Below, piece after piece: positions 33,100 to 44,877 of a stretch of DNA of 64,000 nucleotides. Location: the NCBI RefSeq assembly GCF_024763615.1, contig NC_077224.1, positions 60,646,712 to 60,710,711 of the forward strand, given 5' to 3'. A program made the translations under genes and the position numbers. The notes under the pieces were generated by a model. The model saw nothing but the letters and a program-made list of their open reading frames with translations, ran no database searches and was not told the DNA's origin. Source of the stretch: Phlebotomus papatasi (Eukaryota; Arthropoda; Insecta; Diptera; Psychodidae). The first letter of the stretch is position 1, and each line of letters begins with the position of its first letter.

Positions 33100-33334
33100 G
33101 TTTACCTAACCGGCCCTACAACTACTTACTGGTCTTGGCTTGACCCTGGATATAGACCCTTTGCCACAAGAGCCTATTACATACCACCCCTAATGAGTTG
33201 GCGTTCTTGTCCGCGCCACTACTGGTCTATTGGAGGCTGGATCAGCTTTGTTTCCTCGAAGCTAGACTATGCCCCAAATGATTTTCCAAGCTAGGTTATC
33301 CTCATCCTTACTTGGCCTTCATACTTCATACATC
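33100..33334. other. GC-richer unassigned segment
   Basis: Contains stretches such as 'cctaaccggccctacaac' that contrast with the AT-rich surroundings. The 86-codon frame at 33034 crosses the end of the MITE, which argues against a gene. It may be a retroelement fragment. Confidence 0.25.
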
Positions 33335-33445
33335 TCGGCTTAGTGGGAAACTGATGGTAATGTAGTTTTATCATTATTTGGATTACAATTACATAAAGCC
33401 ATCTCTCGACTTAAGTCGTTAGTGTGTCTAGGGCATAAGGTTCAT
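33335..33445. mobile_element. Partial MITE, agacacacttacgactta family
   Basis: 'ctcggcttagtgggaaactg' and 'gccatctctcgacttaagtc', ending 'gtgtgtctagggcataagg', match the copies at 44668-45230. The left end is missing or diverged. Confidence 0.55.
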
Positions 33446-33529
33446 TTGTCTAAACTTTACCACAGATAATTATTCAAAATAAAGTGGAAAAAATACTGTC
33501 CTGAAAAAGAAACTTGTTAAGAATGAGTT

Positions 33530-33667
33530 GCTTTCTTGTGATTTCGAAAGAGACACTTGAAAATGACTTTTTCATTGTTTTTATTCGTTTATTGTGGGAG
33601 TTAAATAAGTGTCAAAACAGTGATACTTTCAAAGGATCCTCGATGATCCTTTCATTATTACCAGTGC
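33530..33667. mobile_element. Truncated CACTGGTAAAAAT-family MITE
   Basis: The right part 'gatgatcctttcattattac' plus 'cagtg' and the preceding 'tcctcgatgatcc' palindrome resemble 32790-33072. The left boundary is uncertain. Confidence 0.4.
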
Positions 33668-33901
33668 CTAAAATGATGACTGGCTGTTTGTCCAGCCTTC
33701 ACCAGACTAAGAGGTCACATAAGAGATAGCGGAGGATTTCCCACAAGTTGAATTAAGACATCTAAAAATTGTGAGAATTTTTTGTAAAAAAAATACTTTT
33801 TTTGAAGGGAATTGCCTATACTACTGTGAGAGTTAGACTAAAAATTCTGTCAAAAAGACAATTCTTGAAGAATATTTCTCCTAATTTGTGGAAGCTTTTA
33901 A

Positions 33902-34418
33902 CCCTTTAACGACGAGACACTTTTTACGGATCGAAAATCAACAATAAAAATTAAAACGATAAACAAAATCAATGAAACGTTTTACATCTGATTTTGGAAA
34001 ATCCGACAGAGTCTGATTCGGTAAGTTTTTTACCTCTACGAGCGATGGGGACAAAAATAGCCCAAAAATTTAAATCAATTTTCTGACAATACCAGTGAAT
34101 AATAATTTTCAGTCTAATGAAAAATATTATATATGAGTATTGTAGTTTCTTTTTCCAAAACGGTTGTGCTTAAAAAAAATTGGAAGTATAAAAAATAATT
34201 AAAATCATTTTTGAATATGAGAATTTAAAAATTCGTCATTTTTAAGTTTAAATATTTACTATATAGAAAATAGCTGGAGACTTGCAAAAAATAACCTAGT
34301 TTTCTTCAACCTTCTACTTTACTATTATGTACAGAAATAAGAAAAAAAAATAACTTTAGGTAGGCAGGAAAAATTATTTTCTTTATGGGACACCGGTGTT
34401 CCAATCGTCCTTAAAGGG
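33902..34418. mobile_element. piggyBac-like non-autonomous element (TTAA target), 517 bp
   Basis: TTAA at 33898-33901 and 34419-34422 flank CCCTTTAACGACGAGACAC and TCGTCCTTAAAGGG. The right end carries 'gggacaccggtgttcc', as in the shorter copies. This longer version may be closer to the parent element. No transposase frame is present. Confidence 0.75.
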
Positions 34419-34422
34419 TTAA

Positions 34423-34760
34423 GGACCATTATAAATGACCATGTTTTTTGGGGATTGTTAGGAGAGGTTGCATTTGTTGGTCCATATATTTTCAAATATA
34501 CTGCTTAACCATTCCTGGTTTTGCAAGTTCAAAAGTAATAATGGTTCTAACGAACTTAATTATCAGATAATGGGGTCATGTTTGGGTTAGTTGACAAGAT
34601 TTTGGAATCTCTTCTAAGTCTGACTGAACTAGTTCCAATATATTATCAACCGTTATCAGATTTTTGTATAATTCGGTTCAAATCGGTTGTGGACCGGTAA
34701 AAAAAAATAAATTACTCAGTGGAAAACACTTTGCAAAATGCTCAAACTCGTGAGAACGGT
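34423..34760. repeat. Decayed dispersed repeat
   Basis: 'ggttcaaatcggttgtggac' and the end 'ttgcaaaatgctcaaactcg' resemble the repeats at 25300-25500, 36955-37420 and 58195-59117. The core near 34445-34500 is barely recognisable. Confidence 0.4.
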
Positions 34761-36954
34761 ACTTTTCCTTATTAGTTGGATCTCTAAAAAAAACTCTAGA
34801 GTACCCCAAAGCTGGGACGATTTATCAACCCTTTTTTCTCAAGTATAGTATCAATTAATAAATTTAGGATAAAACACTGTTGAACTTGTCGACTATTGAT
34901 GGGATATGATGCGGATATCTACTTTCTGGAACTGAATTCGTCTTGCTGCTCATAAGTTTTTCTTCAAATCACTATGATGATAAATGCCATCCTAAAGTGC
35001 TAGACTTAAAGAACAGCTTACAAATAGCATCCTCAGAGGGAAAATCACCAGCATCTATGGTACAAATGCTTTGATAAATGAAAATGCCGTGTGATTTAAA
35101 TATGTTTGTAGGTGACAAATTTTAATGGTTCTTGTCTAGATGCTAAAATTGTGAATAGCATTTTCTACAAAACACGTGAGAAAATTTAATGAAATTTTCA
35201 ATCCAATTTACAAGGCATTTCTTTCAGAAGTTGCCCTTATAAATTTACCCCTATTAGCTTTCTGGATAGTACTTTTGCACTTAAATAGAATCATGTGCGA
35301 CAAAGTTAAATTGAAGAGCTTCTCAATGAAATTAATTTTCTTTATTGTATGGGAACAATTTTCCTTAACAAAATGTGAGTGTACTCTTGAATGGGTTTTC
35401 AGGTTAATTTGAATTTAAGTAAGATATTTAGTATATATGGAGGAAAAAGTATGAGTTTTAGGAGTGGAAAATGTTCTTACCCCAAATGTTGGAGAGCATT
35501 AAAGTTAGTTGTGTCTCCCCTTTTGCAATATTTCATATAACACTTCCTCCCTATTGAGGAAAGGAGGAAGGGGCGAGGGAAGGGATTTTTCATACTGTTG
35601 GGAAATTTTTGGAAAAATTTGAAGGGATGGAGGTAATGTGTTATGTAATGTTTCATAGTGACTTGCGAAAAGCTCACGTAAGAGTCAAGTCACGTAGAAT
35701 ATGAGTGCACCAACTGAACTGTGATTATGATTTCTGCTATGTATGAGTAGTATATTTATATATATATTTTTTTCTCGTGGTAGAAGCACAAGAAGTATAT
35801 TCATAATAATATTTGTAAGAGGTAACAATGTACGGATTAGAGTATAAGTGGAGGTGATTACTTTGGATAGGAATTGCTGTTTGTGCTGAGATTGTAAGAA
35901 GGTTTTTTTTTTCTTTGATTTTGTATTCTGGATTTTTCACCAAACCAAGGCTTGGGGGTGTAAGATGTATGTGTGCGCTAGGAAAACCAAGTAAAATGAG
36001 TCATTGGAGACACTTTCTTTTGCTTTACGGTTTCATTTGGCTCTTTTATTGCATTATATACTGAGTTTGTGCGAAGAGAGATGATGGTACAAGAGAATGA
36101 ATTTTTCTGTTGCTATTTGCTTACTCCAGTGAAATGCTAATTTTATTGCAGGCCCCAGTGTATTTACTCACTGTATTTCAGTGGAAAAATTTACCAATTT
36201 TTCAGTTGGAACCTTCTAAAGATTTCATGACTCATATGCACTTTGTCTGCTGAAATGGTGATAATGATACTTGTATAGAAACTGCGAGAATATTATGGAT
36301 GATACTGTGTACAAATATTTTTCTCCAGAGATAGAAAATTGATTCACCTAAATGTAGTTAAGTTCAATTTAATAGTCAGAAGTGACATAGTTTACAAAGA
36401 AAAATTGCCAATTCATTGGAATTATGATTTTATCAAATAGGAATGGTATTTGTCTGCGTGTTCTTTGGTCCGGAAATTTTTCATATCTTGATAGAATTTG
36501 ATGGTTTATTATAACAATCCGAATTGGCAATTAAGGTGTAAATTGTAGGAAATTGTGGTTTTATAATAATATCAGAAATATTCTTTGTTTGAAACTATTG
36601 ACTATTTTATTTCTAGAACTGCAATAGGGAGAGAGAAAGAGTAATATTATATACATAAATTCGTTCAATTTTATGATACTTTTATGACTGATTTCCTTTC
36701 CTTGGGGTGTTATACTTTTTCATATAATTATACGGAGTTTAATTAAAACACTCAGAGCAAAAAGGGCCTATCGTAAAAGAGCCCACTCTTTTTCTAACTT
36801 TAAGGGACACAATTGTAAGAGAAAATGGGCGATTTTTTTTGTTCATTCCTTTTATATAGATCTGGAGGCTAAATATCTGGGGTGACATGATAACTTTTTT
36901 TCGATAGTATCGACTGTCTATTCTAAAAGAGATGGCAAAGCGTCCCAGGTTTGC
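34761..36954. other. AT-rich non-repetitive sequence
   Basis: No supported exon or element. The frames at 35176, 35477 and 35737 are short and composition-driven. A weakly self-complementary stretch lies at about 36750-36930. Confidence 0.3.
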
Positions 36955-38407
36955 GGAGTGCTCGAACTCACGAGATAGAGCTCTCTGTTAATTAGTTTTT
37001 CGCATGATCTTTTGGTGCTTACTGGCCTACTAGAGATCAAATTGATTCATAAATCACAAAAGCATTTGAAAATGAAAAAGAAAATCGGTACTTAATCAAT
37101 TTATTACCGATAAAATCCAAATTCAACCAAATCGGTTAGAAAATGAGCCTTCCAAATAATTGACCTTTGACCTTCAATAATTCAAAATGGCGAATTTTCC
37201 GGTCATAGGTATTTTTGGACGAAATGTTCACATGGACGACCTCTGAAACATATCCGAAAATCTTTGAAAATGCTTGGGCCAATTTTAGGAATAACCGAAA
37301 AAAAACTTGGTTATTAGGGGTTGGAGGGGTGTCAGAGGAAAAAGGAAAAAAGACCGTCTGAGATTATGTCCACTTATAGGGGGGTCATCGAAGGACGATG
37401 ACAAGTTGAAAAAAGACGATTAGGGGGAACTGGGGCAGTAGTAAACTGGGGTAGTTGTAAACACTGTGATTTTTTCATTAATTTTAAGATTCCAGAGGAT
37501 AAAACCCATAAGCATTCATAGATACCATGGGGATGTATGTCCACAGATGAATTAGTCAATAAAATCCTAATACTTTAAAAATAAAAATCATTTTTTTCCC
37601 GAAAATGTTGATATTTCGATTATTTTGGTCATTTGGATTTCCACCTGGAAATTAAAAACTTTGTAAAATAAACGAAATGTAGCAATACCAGTTCTTTCCT
37701 ACATCTTTTAGGATTATATTTATGCATTTACTAGAGAAATTGAGATTCACATTATTTCAAAAGAATTAATAATTGGTCAGAAAACAGCATTTGGGGTAGA
37801 TGTAAACAGGCAATTTCAATTTCACAAAATGAGTAGGTAAAAGAGCGGAAAATTGACCTTCATGCGAAATATCTATAATTCATAGATTACGAAAAAATTG
37901 GTGGTGCTGTGTTCAATAAAAAGTCACATGATGTCAAAATATGGGGAAACTCCATTGAAAAATGTCTTTGATATGCATGCTTTTACTTTTTTTGCTATTT
38001 TAATTATTCTTTATAAAAATGTAGTGATTTTTTGAATAATATACAGTCTTTATATAGCTCTTAAGTAATTAAAATAATTGAAAGTGCTGCAAAGTTAATT
38101 TCAAGGGTGGAAATAAGGGTGTTTACATCCTCCCCAGAAAGTGTTTACTTCTATCCCAGGTATTTTGTGAAAAGAGAAAAATGCACAGTGAAACAAATTT
38201 TATTTTTATGGAAAGCTCAATTGTTTTCCAGCATCCACATTACCCTCGATGTATTGCCTATACCCAAGGGTAAAACATTAGCTAAGAGAGATTTTCCAAA
38301 AAATTACGGTGTCCTTGGAAAATCACCTCAAATTCGCATCTATCGAAAATGGTTACATGTGCCCCAGTCTCCCCTATATAAATGCTCTCTTTTTGAGTTC
38401 GAACAGT
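36955..38407. repeat. Dispersed repeat with TGCTCGAACTC ends, interrupted by a MITE
   Basis: The left end 'ttgcggagtgctcgaactca' and right end 'tgagttcgaacagtaaa' form an imperfect inverted pair like that at 58195/59117. The core 'gacgaaatgttcacatggac'...'gaaacatatccga' lies at 37215-37265 in inverse orientation. It is split by 37423-38374. Confidence 0.5.
37423..38374. mobile_element. MITE, GGGGAAACTGGGG family (AGTAGTAAAC/TTGTAAAC type)
   Basis: The 952-bp element begins GGGGGAACTGGGGCAGTAG and ends GTGCCCCAGTCTCCCC, with TA at 37421-37422 and 38375-38376. The body aligns with 3974-5136 along its length, but every subterminal motif reads '(AG/TT)T(A/T)GTAAAC' where the other copy has 'ACCACCAAAC'. 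The small frame at 38107 is not recognised. Confidence 0.75.
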
Positions 38408-38855
38408 AAAAATTAATGGTGGGAATACGTTTTTGTAGCTAATATAAATTTAATATTCATCAACAGTCACATTCATTTAAGAATGGTACAAAAAAAGGTT
38501 CACTAATGTGTAAAAAGCTGTCATTGATTAAATTTAAAAGATATAGATTTATCGATAATATCGATTCGATAGTATTGAAAAATTATCACTTCACCCCTGG
38601 TTTGAAGATATCGATTTTGAATTTTCACAGACTATATCAAAAGTCGAAGTGGTTTTTTGATGGTATGTCACCTGAATTTTTTAAACACTTATCTTTTTTT
38701 CATGTATAAATAGTATTAGTAATAAATAAATTATAAACAATAATGAAAAAGAAACTTTATAAAAAATCACATACTCTTGTTAATTCATTTTTTCTTTTCT
38801 TTTAGTGTTCAAGCTGTTATAAAGGGTAAGTTTGTCTACAAAGTTTAATCATACA
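38408..38855. other. AT-rich unassigned sequence
   Basis: Nothing recognised. Confidence 0.25.
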
Positions 38856-39250
38856 GGAAGAAGAATATTCCGTAAAATTGTTCGTAAAAGTTTGTGAATT
38901 TCTACTGGAGACTTACAAATTTTTGTACTTTTTTTTCACAAATATTGTTCGTAACATGATCGCTTGACGCATATGTCTTTTGTAGTTTTACAAACATTTG
39001 TTTATAACACAGAGAACAAAGTTTGTAAAATTTTATCATTTGTTCGTCAATTTTTGCCAGACAAACAAAAATGTACAAATAAATATTTCTAAAAGAACAA
39101 TAAAATACTCGTCAAGTGATCGTTACGAAAAGTGTTTGTGAAAAATTACAAACATTTACGAACCTTTTAGTGGGTTAGAAAATTTATGAGCATTTTGTAA
39201 GTTTCCAGTAAGAATTTATAAACAATTTTACGATATATTTTTTCTGTGCT
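38856..39250. mobile_element. Hairpin MITE, cgtaaaattgttcgt arms
   Basis: Left 'ccgtaaaattgttcgtaaaa' and 'tctactggagacttacaaa' pair with right 'gtaagtttccagtaagaa' and 'aacaattttacgatat'. Inner 'cacaaatattgttcgtaac' pairs with 'gttacgaaaagtgtttgtg'. The outer ends are near 'acaggaag' and 'ttttctgtgc'. Boundaries are accurate to about 10 bp. Confidence 0.6.
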
Positions 39251-39314
39251 ATGTTAATTTTAAATATATTTCGTTTTCGTTTTTAAGTTTTATTCTGTTT
39301 GTTTTGGCTGTGTA

Positions 39315-39462
39315 ATGCCCAACGCACAATAACATTTGTTTGTAAACATGTTTTTGACATTTTAGTGAGAGTAAATGAGATCTAAATCTAGTCATCTTGC
39401 TCACTTTTACTGGCAGTTCCGAAAACATGTTTACAAAACAAATGTTATTGTGCGTTGGGCAT
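39315..39462. mobile_element. MITE, ATGCCCAACGCACAATA family, copy 1
   Basis: The 148-bp element has inverted ends ATGCCCAACGCACAATAACA and the complement TGTTATTGTGCGTTGGGCAT. The inner part has 'tgtaaacatgttttt', 'gagagtaaatgagatct' and the inverted counterpart. Four related copies occur at 51729-51875 and 56550-57082. Confidence 0.8.
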
Positions 39463-40578
39463 AATGATATTTGTTTTTTAATCTTATAATGTTTATTTTA
39501 ATCTTACAATGTCTTCTTTTAAGTAGAATTTCACGAAAGAATAACGTTAGACCACGCCTTTTCTTTGGAAGTAGCAATTTTTTGTATTTCATACGAGTTT
39601 TAGGAGGTGGGGCTTATTGAATTCACGCTTCCTGGAATAGAGTTCTCCTTTATTCAACATTATAAATTTAAAAAAAAATCAATTTCCGATTCTAATGCTC
39701 CTAAATATTGAAAAAGGCGAAAAAGGCGTGGCTAATTTTTTATGGGCGGAGTCTACATAGAATTTCAAACACTGGGTCTGTAAAATATGGGATTAAAAAA
39801 AAAGTTTTGGTATTCCCAAATTTCAATGAATGTTTTAGAGTTTGAACATTTTTCATTTAAATTTTATCATCTGGATACAATCACAGCTGGAAGTTGCTGA
39901 AAGTCGACAATATTCAAATTTTTGGGGATATTTTACTTAACAAAATCGTCATGGAATAACATTTCTTTTGAAAGATTTTTTTTGTGCACTGCTGGGGGAA
40001 TGTTTTGCAAGTCAATTGAATAATTTATTATTCTGAAAAATTTGTCTCTAGACGGTTTTGCATCTTTTATGAAGATCATTGTTCTTCAAGATTTAAGGGA
40101 TGAAATTTTCGTTCCAATAATTGGTCATTGAGATGTGAGTTGAATTTTGGGAGAGGGGCAAAGAGAAAGTGTATTCTGGTGCAAAATTGCAATTTTAGTG
40201 GGTGACAAAGATAAAGGAAGTGATATATATATATATATGTGGGAAAATAAATGACAAAGAAAGTGGAGTATATAATAAAAATGATTTCGTGCTCTATGGA
40301 GAAAACACTTTGCCATGTCACATTAAATCTCCGAGTCGTTGTCCCTTTTATATATACAATGTGACTATAAATAAAATTTGTTGATTCATTGGGGTGGCCC
40401 AGACACTGATGGAAAATTCACTTAAAGTGCCAACTACATAAGTTCCGAAATAGGAGTGAAATTATGTGAGAAAGGGGATGGCTAAGTGAAAAATACTTCG
40501 CAGACTACTCAAATTTGTAACTTTGTTACTATACCAGAAAAATTGGTTTCGTATTAATTATCTTTTATTTTGGATAAG
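39463..40578. other. AT-rich sequence with a TA microsatellite
   Basis: Holds (TA)n at about 40223-40238. Nothing else is supported; the overlapping frames at 40076-40384 are spurious. Confidence 0.3.
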
Positions 40579-41519
40579 TAGGGGAAAGTACTCTAGGTTG
40601 GACCAGAAAAATGAAGTTCAATCTTTGAGATTTTTTTCTGGGTAAACCGCAAAGTGAATTTCATTTTTCACTACATCGAAAAATTCTCTACTTTATTAAG
40701 CTCTTATGCCTACCTCATTTGGCGTTCAAAAGTTCTTAGTTTTTCTTTACAAGAAAAATGGAAATATGATGTCAATTTATTCCAAGGCATGGTCTTATTT
40801 TTGCCTTCGAAAGTGACGGTACATCCCTTTGAATATAAAATTTTCTAGGAAATTATTGCTGCTGAAACACTAAATGGAGTATTAATGATTAGCCTGAGGT
40901 CTAATGCACTCACGGAAACCAACACTGCAGTAAAAAATGCTAAAAAAATATTTCTTTTTTTAAATTTTCTGAAGCACTTGTTTTTGGAGGAATAAAAATT
41001 GTTGGAAAAGTCATTTTATTAATATGACAACCCTAAAATACAAATGGCATGTTCAGCTGCTTTGAAATTAATATCGATTGAGGTTATGTCCATCCCGGAA
41101 AAAATATAAACAAAATGTTGCGGAAGTTGTGTCTTATGTGATTTCTTTCTGATCAATCAGTTCTCCTGCCTCTTTCGAGAAACTGAAAGACTATTTTGAA
41201 GATTTTTAAGCTCCAAAGTGCCCTAATTACAATGAAATTTGCGGTAAAATACCCCACAAAAAGTTTTAAACACCACAGGATCTAAGCTGACCAACTAAAT
41301 CAGATTAAAAATTATATTTAAAATTTGTTTTAAATTGTGAGGACTGTTCAAATAAATTATCATATGTATGTAATTTGAAACTTTCATTTTTTTTTACAGA
41401 TATTAAAGATTGATTTAATTTCATGTAATCCTTTTTTATTTCATTTTTTCCGTAAAGCTAAAGTGAGTGATGCAAAATAACAACAATGAACAGCATAAAT
41501 AATTAAGAAAAAATAGATT

Positions 41520-43236
41520 TTATACCGACTGCTTGCTTGGTCGTCCTCTCTTCTTTTGCGGATTCTCCTTAGAAATGGGATTCTTTTTTATTTCTTCCTT
41601 AGGTTCTTTCTTGATTCTCTTTTTTATTTCTTTCTTTGGTTCTTTTATGAGCCTCTTCTGTGTTTCTCTCAGTTGCTTCTTCTCCTCTTTCAGGCGCTTT
41701 TCCTCTGCTAATTTTTCCTTTCGTTTGAATTCCGGTGATCCGGTAGGAATTGCCGATGTCATACCACGATTTCGTTGTTTCGAAAGATGTCGAATTTGTG
41801 GGTTGGGAAGTGGTCTGAGAACTTCCAGTCCTCCAAAACGGAGTCGTGGATCTGATGAAAATGTCGAAGTCTTCATAGATAGATCTATTGGCCTTTCTGC
41901 ATTGGACATACAAATCTTCTTAAAAGGTGCTACTTCAACTTCATGGTCATCAACATTTTTATGAGTTGAAATTGAGAGATCTAGGACTTCGGTTGGTGTT
42001 AGCGATATCTGCTCTGCCTCGGTAAGTGGATTCAGACTTAGACCAGTGCTCAGAGTACGTTCTCCAACAGAATCAAATGAATTGCTGAAAACATGACTTT
42101 TCGACGGAATTTGATGGAAAATAGGGTTGCTCGTAGTGTCTGTGCAAAAATTTGCGGAAAAAGCAGCATTTTCCAAGGCACTTGACTCACGTTCCCACTT
42201 CATTGGATTCACATTTTTTTCAAAACTAAGCTGTGTATCTTCTGGTGAGGTGGACGGATCTGCAATCACGTGAAGATCACTTCTGTCATCCATGGGCATT
42301 TCAAATCTGCGATCAACGAGATCCAATATTGGTTGATACGATGTACCAGAAATATTAATAGGTAACTCAGGCTCCACTCTCGAGTTCAGAGCTGTCTTGA
42401 TATTTACGTGAGCATTTGTGGACACATGATAGGAAGACTGGGATAAGGTGATAGGTTCTCTGTCTTCAAAAAATTTGAACAATTTGTTACCATCCAGTGG
42501 GTAGATCCCTCCAGCCCTGAATCCAGATTTTATGTTACTGGAGGTAAAGCTCTTTTTAAACGGCATTGCGGAGAATCGTGCAATATTATGCACTGTCACT
42601 TTTTTGCCCTGGAATTCAGACACACAGTATTCCTTAAATGGATAAAAAACAGCCAGGTCCAAGGGTTGTGTCTTATGGCTGGTGTGTGGTGGTAGAGTGA
42701 TCATATGGATACCGTTATTTCGGCAGAATCTAAGGGCCTCAAGAGATAAGTGAGATGAATGATTATCCAAAATCAACAAAAGTGGATTTTCAATCGACAC
42801 TTGTACATGATTTTTGAACTGCTCCAAAGTTCTCAAGAAAAACGTAGCATCCATATACCCTTTTGTATTAAACAAAGGTAGCGCACCATCCACACAGCCT
42901 TCCATATACTCCGGGTGATGTCGTTTGCGAGGGAATATGATGACAGGTAGAATATACTCCCCTGCTGCATTAACGATACCCACAATTGTCACAGATTCAC
43001 CCCTCTCGGCAGAGACACACATCCCAACCTGTTTCATGCTTTTTCCGGCTACCACATTCTGCGAACGCAAGACTGTACTCAGGCCAGTCTCATCAATATT
43101 ATATATTCTGTCTGGCCCGAAAGAATATGTGTTCATTATACCTGTCAAATTTTGGAAATATTGAAACACACTCTCTTTATTGAAACCAAGGTTTCTTGCT
43201 GCAGAAGTATTTTCCGGCTTTCTAACTGAAAGTTCT
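41520..43236 (-). CDS. pogo/Tigger-type transposase, exon 2 (DDE domain and tail)
   Basis: Encodes residues 146-717 after the acceptor (poly-T then cag|A). The DDE_1-type catalytic core shows NIDETG (Asp194), ILDNHSSH (Asp303) and HKTQPLD (Asp339), so 35 residues separate the last two acidic residues; GFRAGGIYPLD (about 385-394) is a typical pogo-family signature. The tail (about 400-717) is unusual: LDLS (564-567), PIDLS (595-599), which fits the PxDLS pattern bound by the CtBP corepressor, a Lys/Glu-rich probably helical region (648-700) and an AT-hook-like KKRGRPSK (707-714) just before the stop at 41520-41522. The tail would add DNA or corepressor contacts (inference). Expected role: TA-targeted cut-and-paste transposition in the nucleus. 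The frame listed as starting at 43358 reads through the intron. Confidence 0.9.
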
Positions 43237-43298
43237 CTGAAAAAAAAAAACGGAATTTTAGAATTGAGATATTGAAATTGTGAATAAAAAAAGCATAC

Positions 43299-43735
43299 TT
43301 GTGTCTTCTCAAAAATCCTCTTGCCCATGCTTTCCCTGCCATCTTGTCTTCTGACCAATTATTTGGAATCGTCCTGCCTTCACTGACTGCATACGTATAC
43401 GCCAACTTTCGTGTATCTTTCAGGGTCAGGCCATAGTTCATCTTGGAACATTCCAGCAAATATTTTGCAAGGTTCTCTTCCTCCTTCATTGTAAGGACTT
43501 GTTTAGTCGCAAACTTGTTGTTGACATCTCGGTGTTTTAGCCCCATCATTAATGTAAGATTCTGGCTGTCTCCCATTTCTTCCTTAGCCCTCTTAAATCG
43601 TGTGAGCAAAGTTGTCTTGGCAATCCCGTAGTAGTGTGATGCCTGGTGTAGACTCATTGTTTTGTCTCTCAGTTCTTGGAGAGCCAACAACATTATGCCC
43701 TCATCAATTGCTTTTCTCTGTCTTTTATACTCCAT
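43299..43735 (-). CDS. pogo/Tigger-type transposase, exon 1 (DNA-binding domains)
   Basis: Encodes residues 1-145 plus two bases of codon 146. The start is ATG at 43733-43735. Residues 1-50 fit a psq/CENP-B N-terminal helix-turn-helix (EGIMLLALQEL...LHQASHYYGIAKTTLLTRFK), and about 78-146 fit the CENP-B-type second HTH (KEEENLAKYLL...KMAGKAWARGFLRRH). The donor is cacaa|gtatgc at 43299/43298 and the 62-bp intron ends in a poly-T tract and cag. Joining gives RRHKELSVRKPENTSAARN, the usual linker of this family, which supports the splice. The joined product is 717 aa, at the long end for Tigger-like transposases because of its C-terminal tail. Confidence 0.88.
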
Positions 43736-44287
43736 TCCAGAAAAAAATCACTACGAATTTTTCAAAATTCACTACTTCAAATTGCACGTGAAACCAGTGA
43801 AACCAGTGAAACAAAACAAAATAATCTGTCAGGTTATGTCGACTAATGACACATCAAATGGCGGTAGAGTTACCTGATGAGCATTCGAATGCATGAAATT
43901 CTAAAATTCGAAGGGAAGGTATGGGTGGTTTTCCAAGGTATCTCCCACCCACAAATATGGTATACCTCTCAAGAAAAACTGTGTTGACGAATATCAACTA
44001 TAATAAACCCCCCACTATCTACAATATTAGTTTTGTTCCAAAAATCATTTTAAATATAAAAAAAAACACATTTTCAATTGACCACTAAAATAAATTTTTG
44101 AGTCCATTTTTCATTTTTCTTATAGATTCTAAAAATGAAGGTCTAGACCCTCTATTTTTGGAGGAGATTCGTGATTTATACTAAAATAGATAATATTTAG
44201 TAGAAAACTGTATGTCGTTGAAGAAAAATATAAGAAATTTACAATATTCGAAGGCATGAACTTTCGAAGGGAGAGTACTTTCCCCTA

Positions 44288-44667
44288 GTTTATTCAAAAG
44301 GATAACGATTGAACATTTGTTAAAATGTCTTTTATTTTCTTTTTATGGGTAGCAGTTCATTAATAATTTAAAAAGTTGACCAAAATAAGAGTCAGAGTTA
44401 TAAAAATATATTTATTATGAAATATTAATAACTACACTGGTAATAAAACTGCGAAATGCGCGAATGGGAATCTATGTCTGCGTTTTGCAAAAGTACAATG
44501 CTAATTGGAATCTATAATAAAATTGTTTGCGACCCCAAAACTTTTTAACTTGGTTCAGACTTGCCTAAGGATGAGAAAATGTGGTCGTTAGATTTTTTAT
44601 AGGTCTTAAGAAATCGAGATCACGAGGCATAAACCTGTCAATCTAATCCGTTTATAAGAAAGAACAA
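44288..44667. other. AT-rich spacer
   Basis: No supported feature. Confidence 0.25.
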
Positions 44668-44813
44668 TAAGGGCCTAGACAGACTTGAGGATTAGCCGAG
44701 AGACGGCTTAGCGTAATTATATTCTAAATATTGATTAAACTACATTTCCATAATTTTCCACTAACTAAGTCGTCTCTCGGCTTAAGTCGTAAGTGTGTCA
44801 AGGGCATAATACA
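44668..44813. mobile_element. MITE, agacacacttacgactta family (cluster copy 1)
   Basis: Runs from 'gggcctagacagacttgagg' through 'attagccgagagacggctta' to 'gtcgtctctcggcttaagtc' and 'gtgtgtcaagggcataa'. The inverted 'gagagacg'/'cgtctctc' blocks are about 75 bp apart. Confidence 0.7.
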
Positions 44814-44877
44814 TGGAAATTTCGTAGACGAAGTGACTAGCGTTAGTTCCCCAGTAGGGGAGGAATTTCCTCCGATC

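Larger units (their letters stand above)
40581..44285. mobile_element. Apparently complete pogo/Tigger-type transposon, 3.7 kb
   Basis: A perfect 14-bp terminal inverted repeat GGGGAAAGTACTCT lies at 40581-40594, with its complement at 44272-44285. TA is at 40579-40580 and 44286-44287. It contains a two-exon transposase (43735-43299 and 43236-41520, minus strand) whose whole frame is open. Matching ends, TA duplications and an intact DDE gene suggest a recently active autonomous copy, though activity is not shown. Confidence 0.85.

Noticed and set aside
33034..33294. 86-codon frame with many aromatic residues
   Set aside because: It begins inside a MITE terminal repeat and crosses its boundary. 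No domain was recognised.
41533..41964. 143-codon plus-strand frame opposite the transposase tail
   Set aside because: It is an antisense shadow of the Lys-rich coding region.
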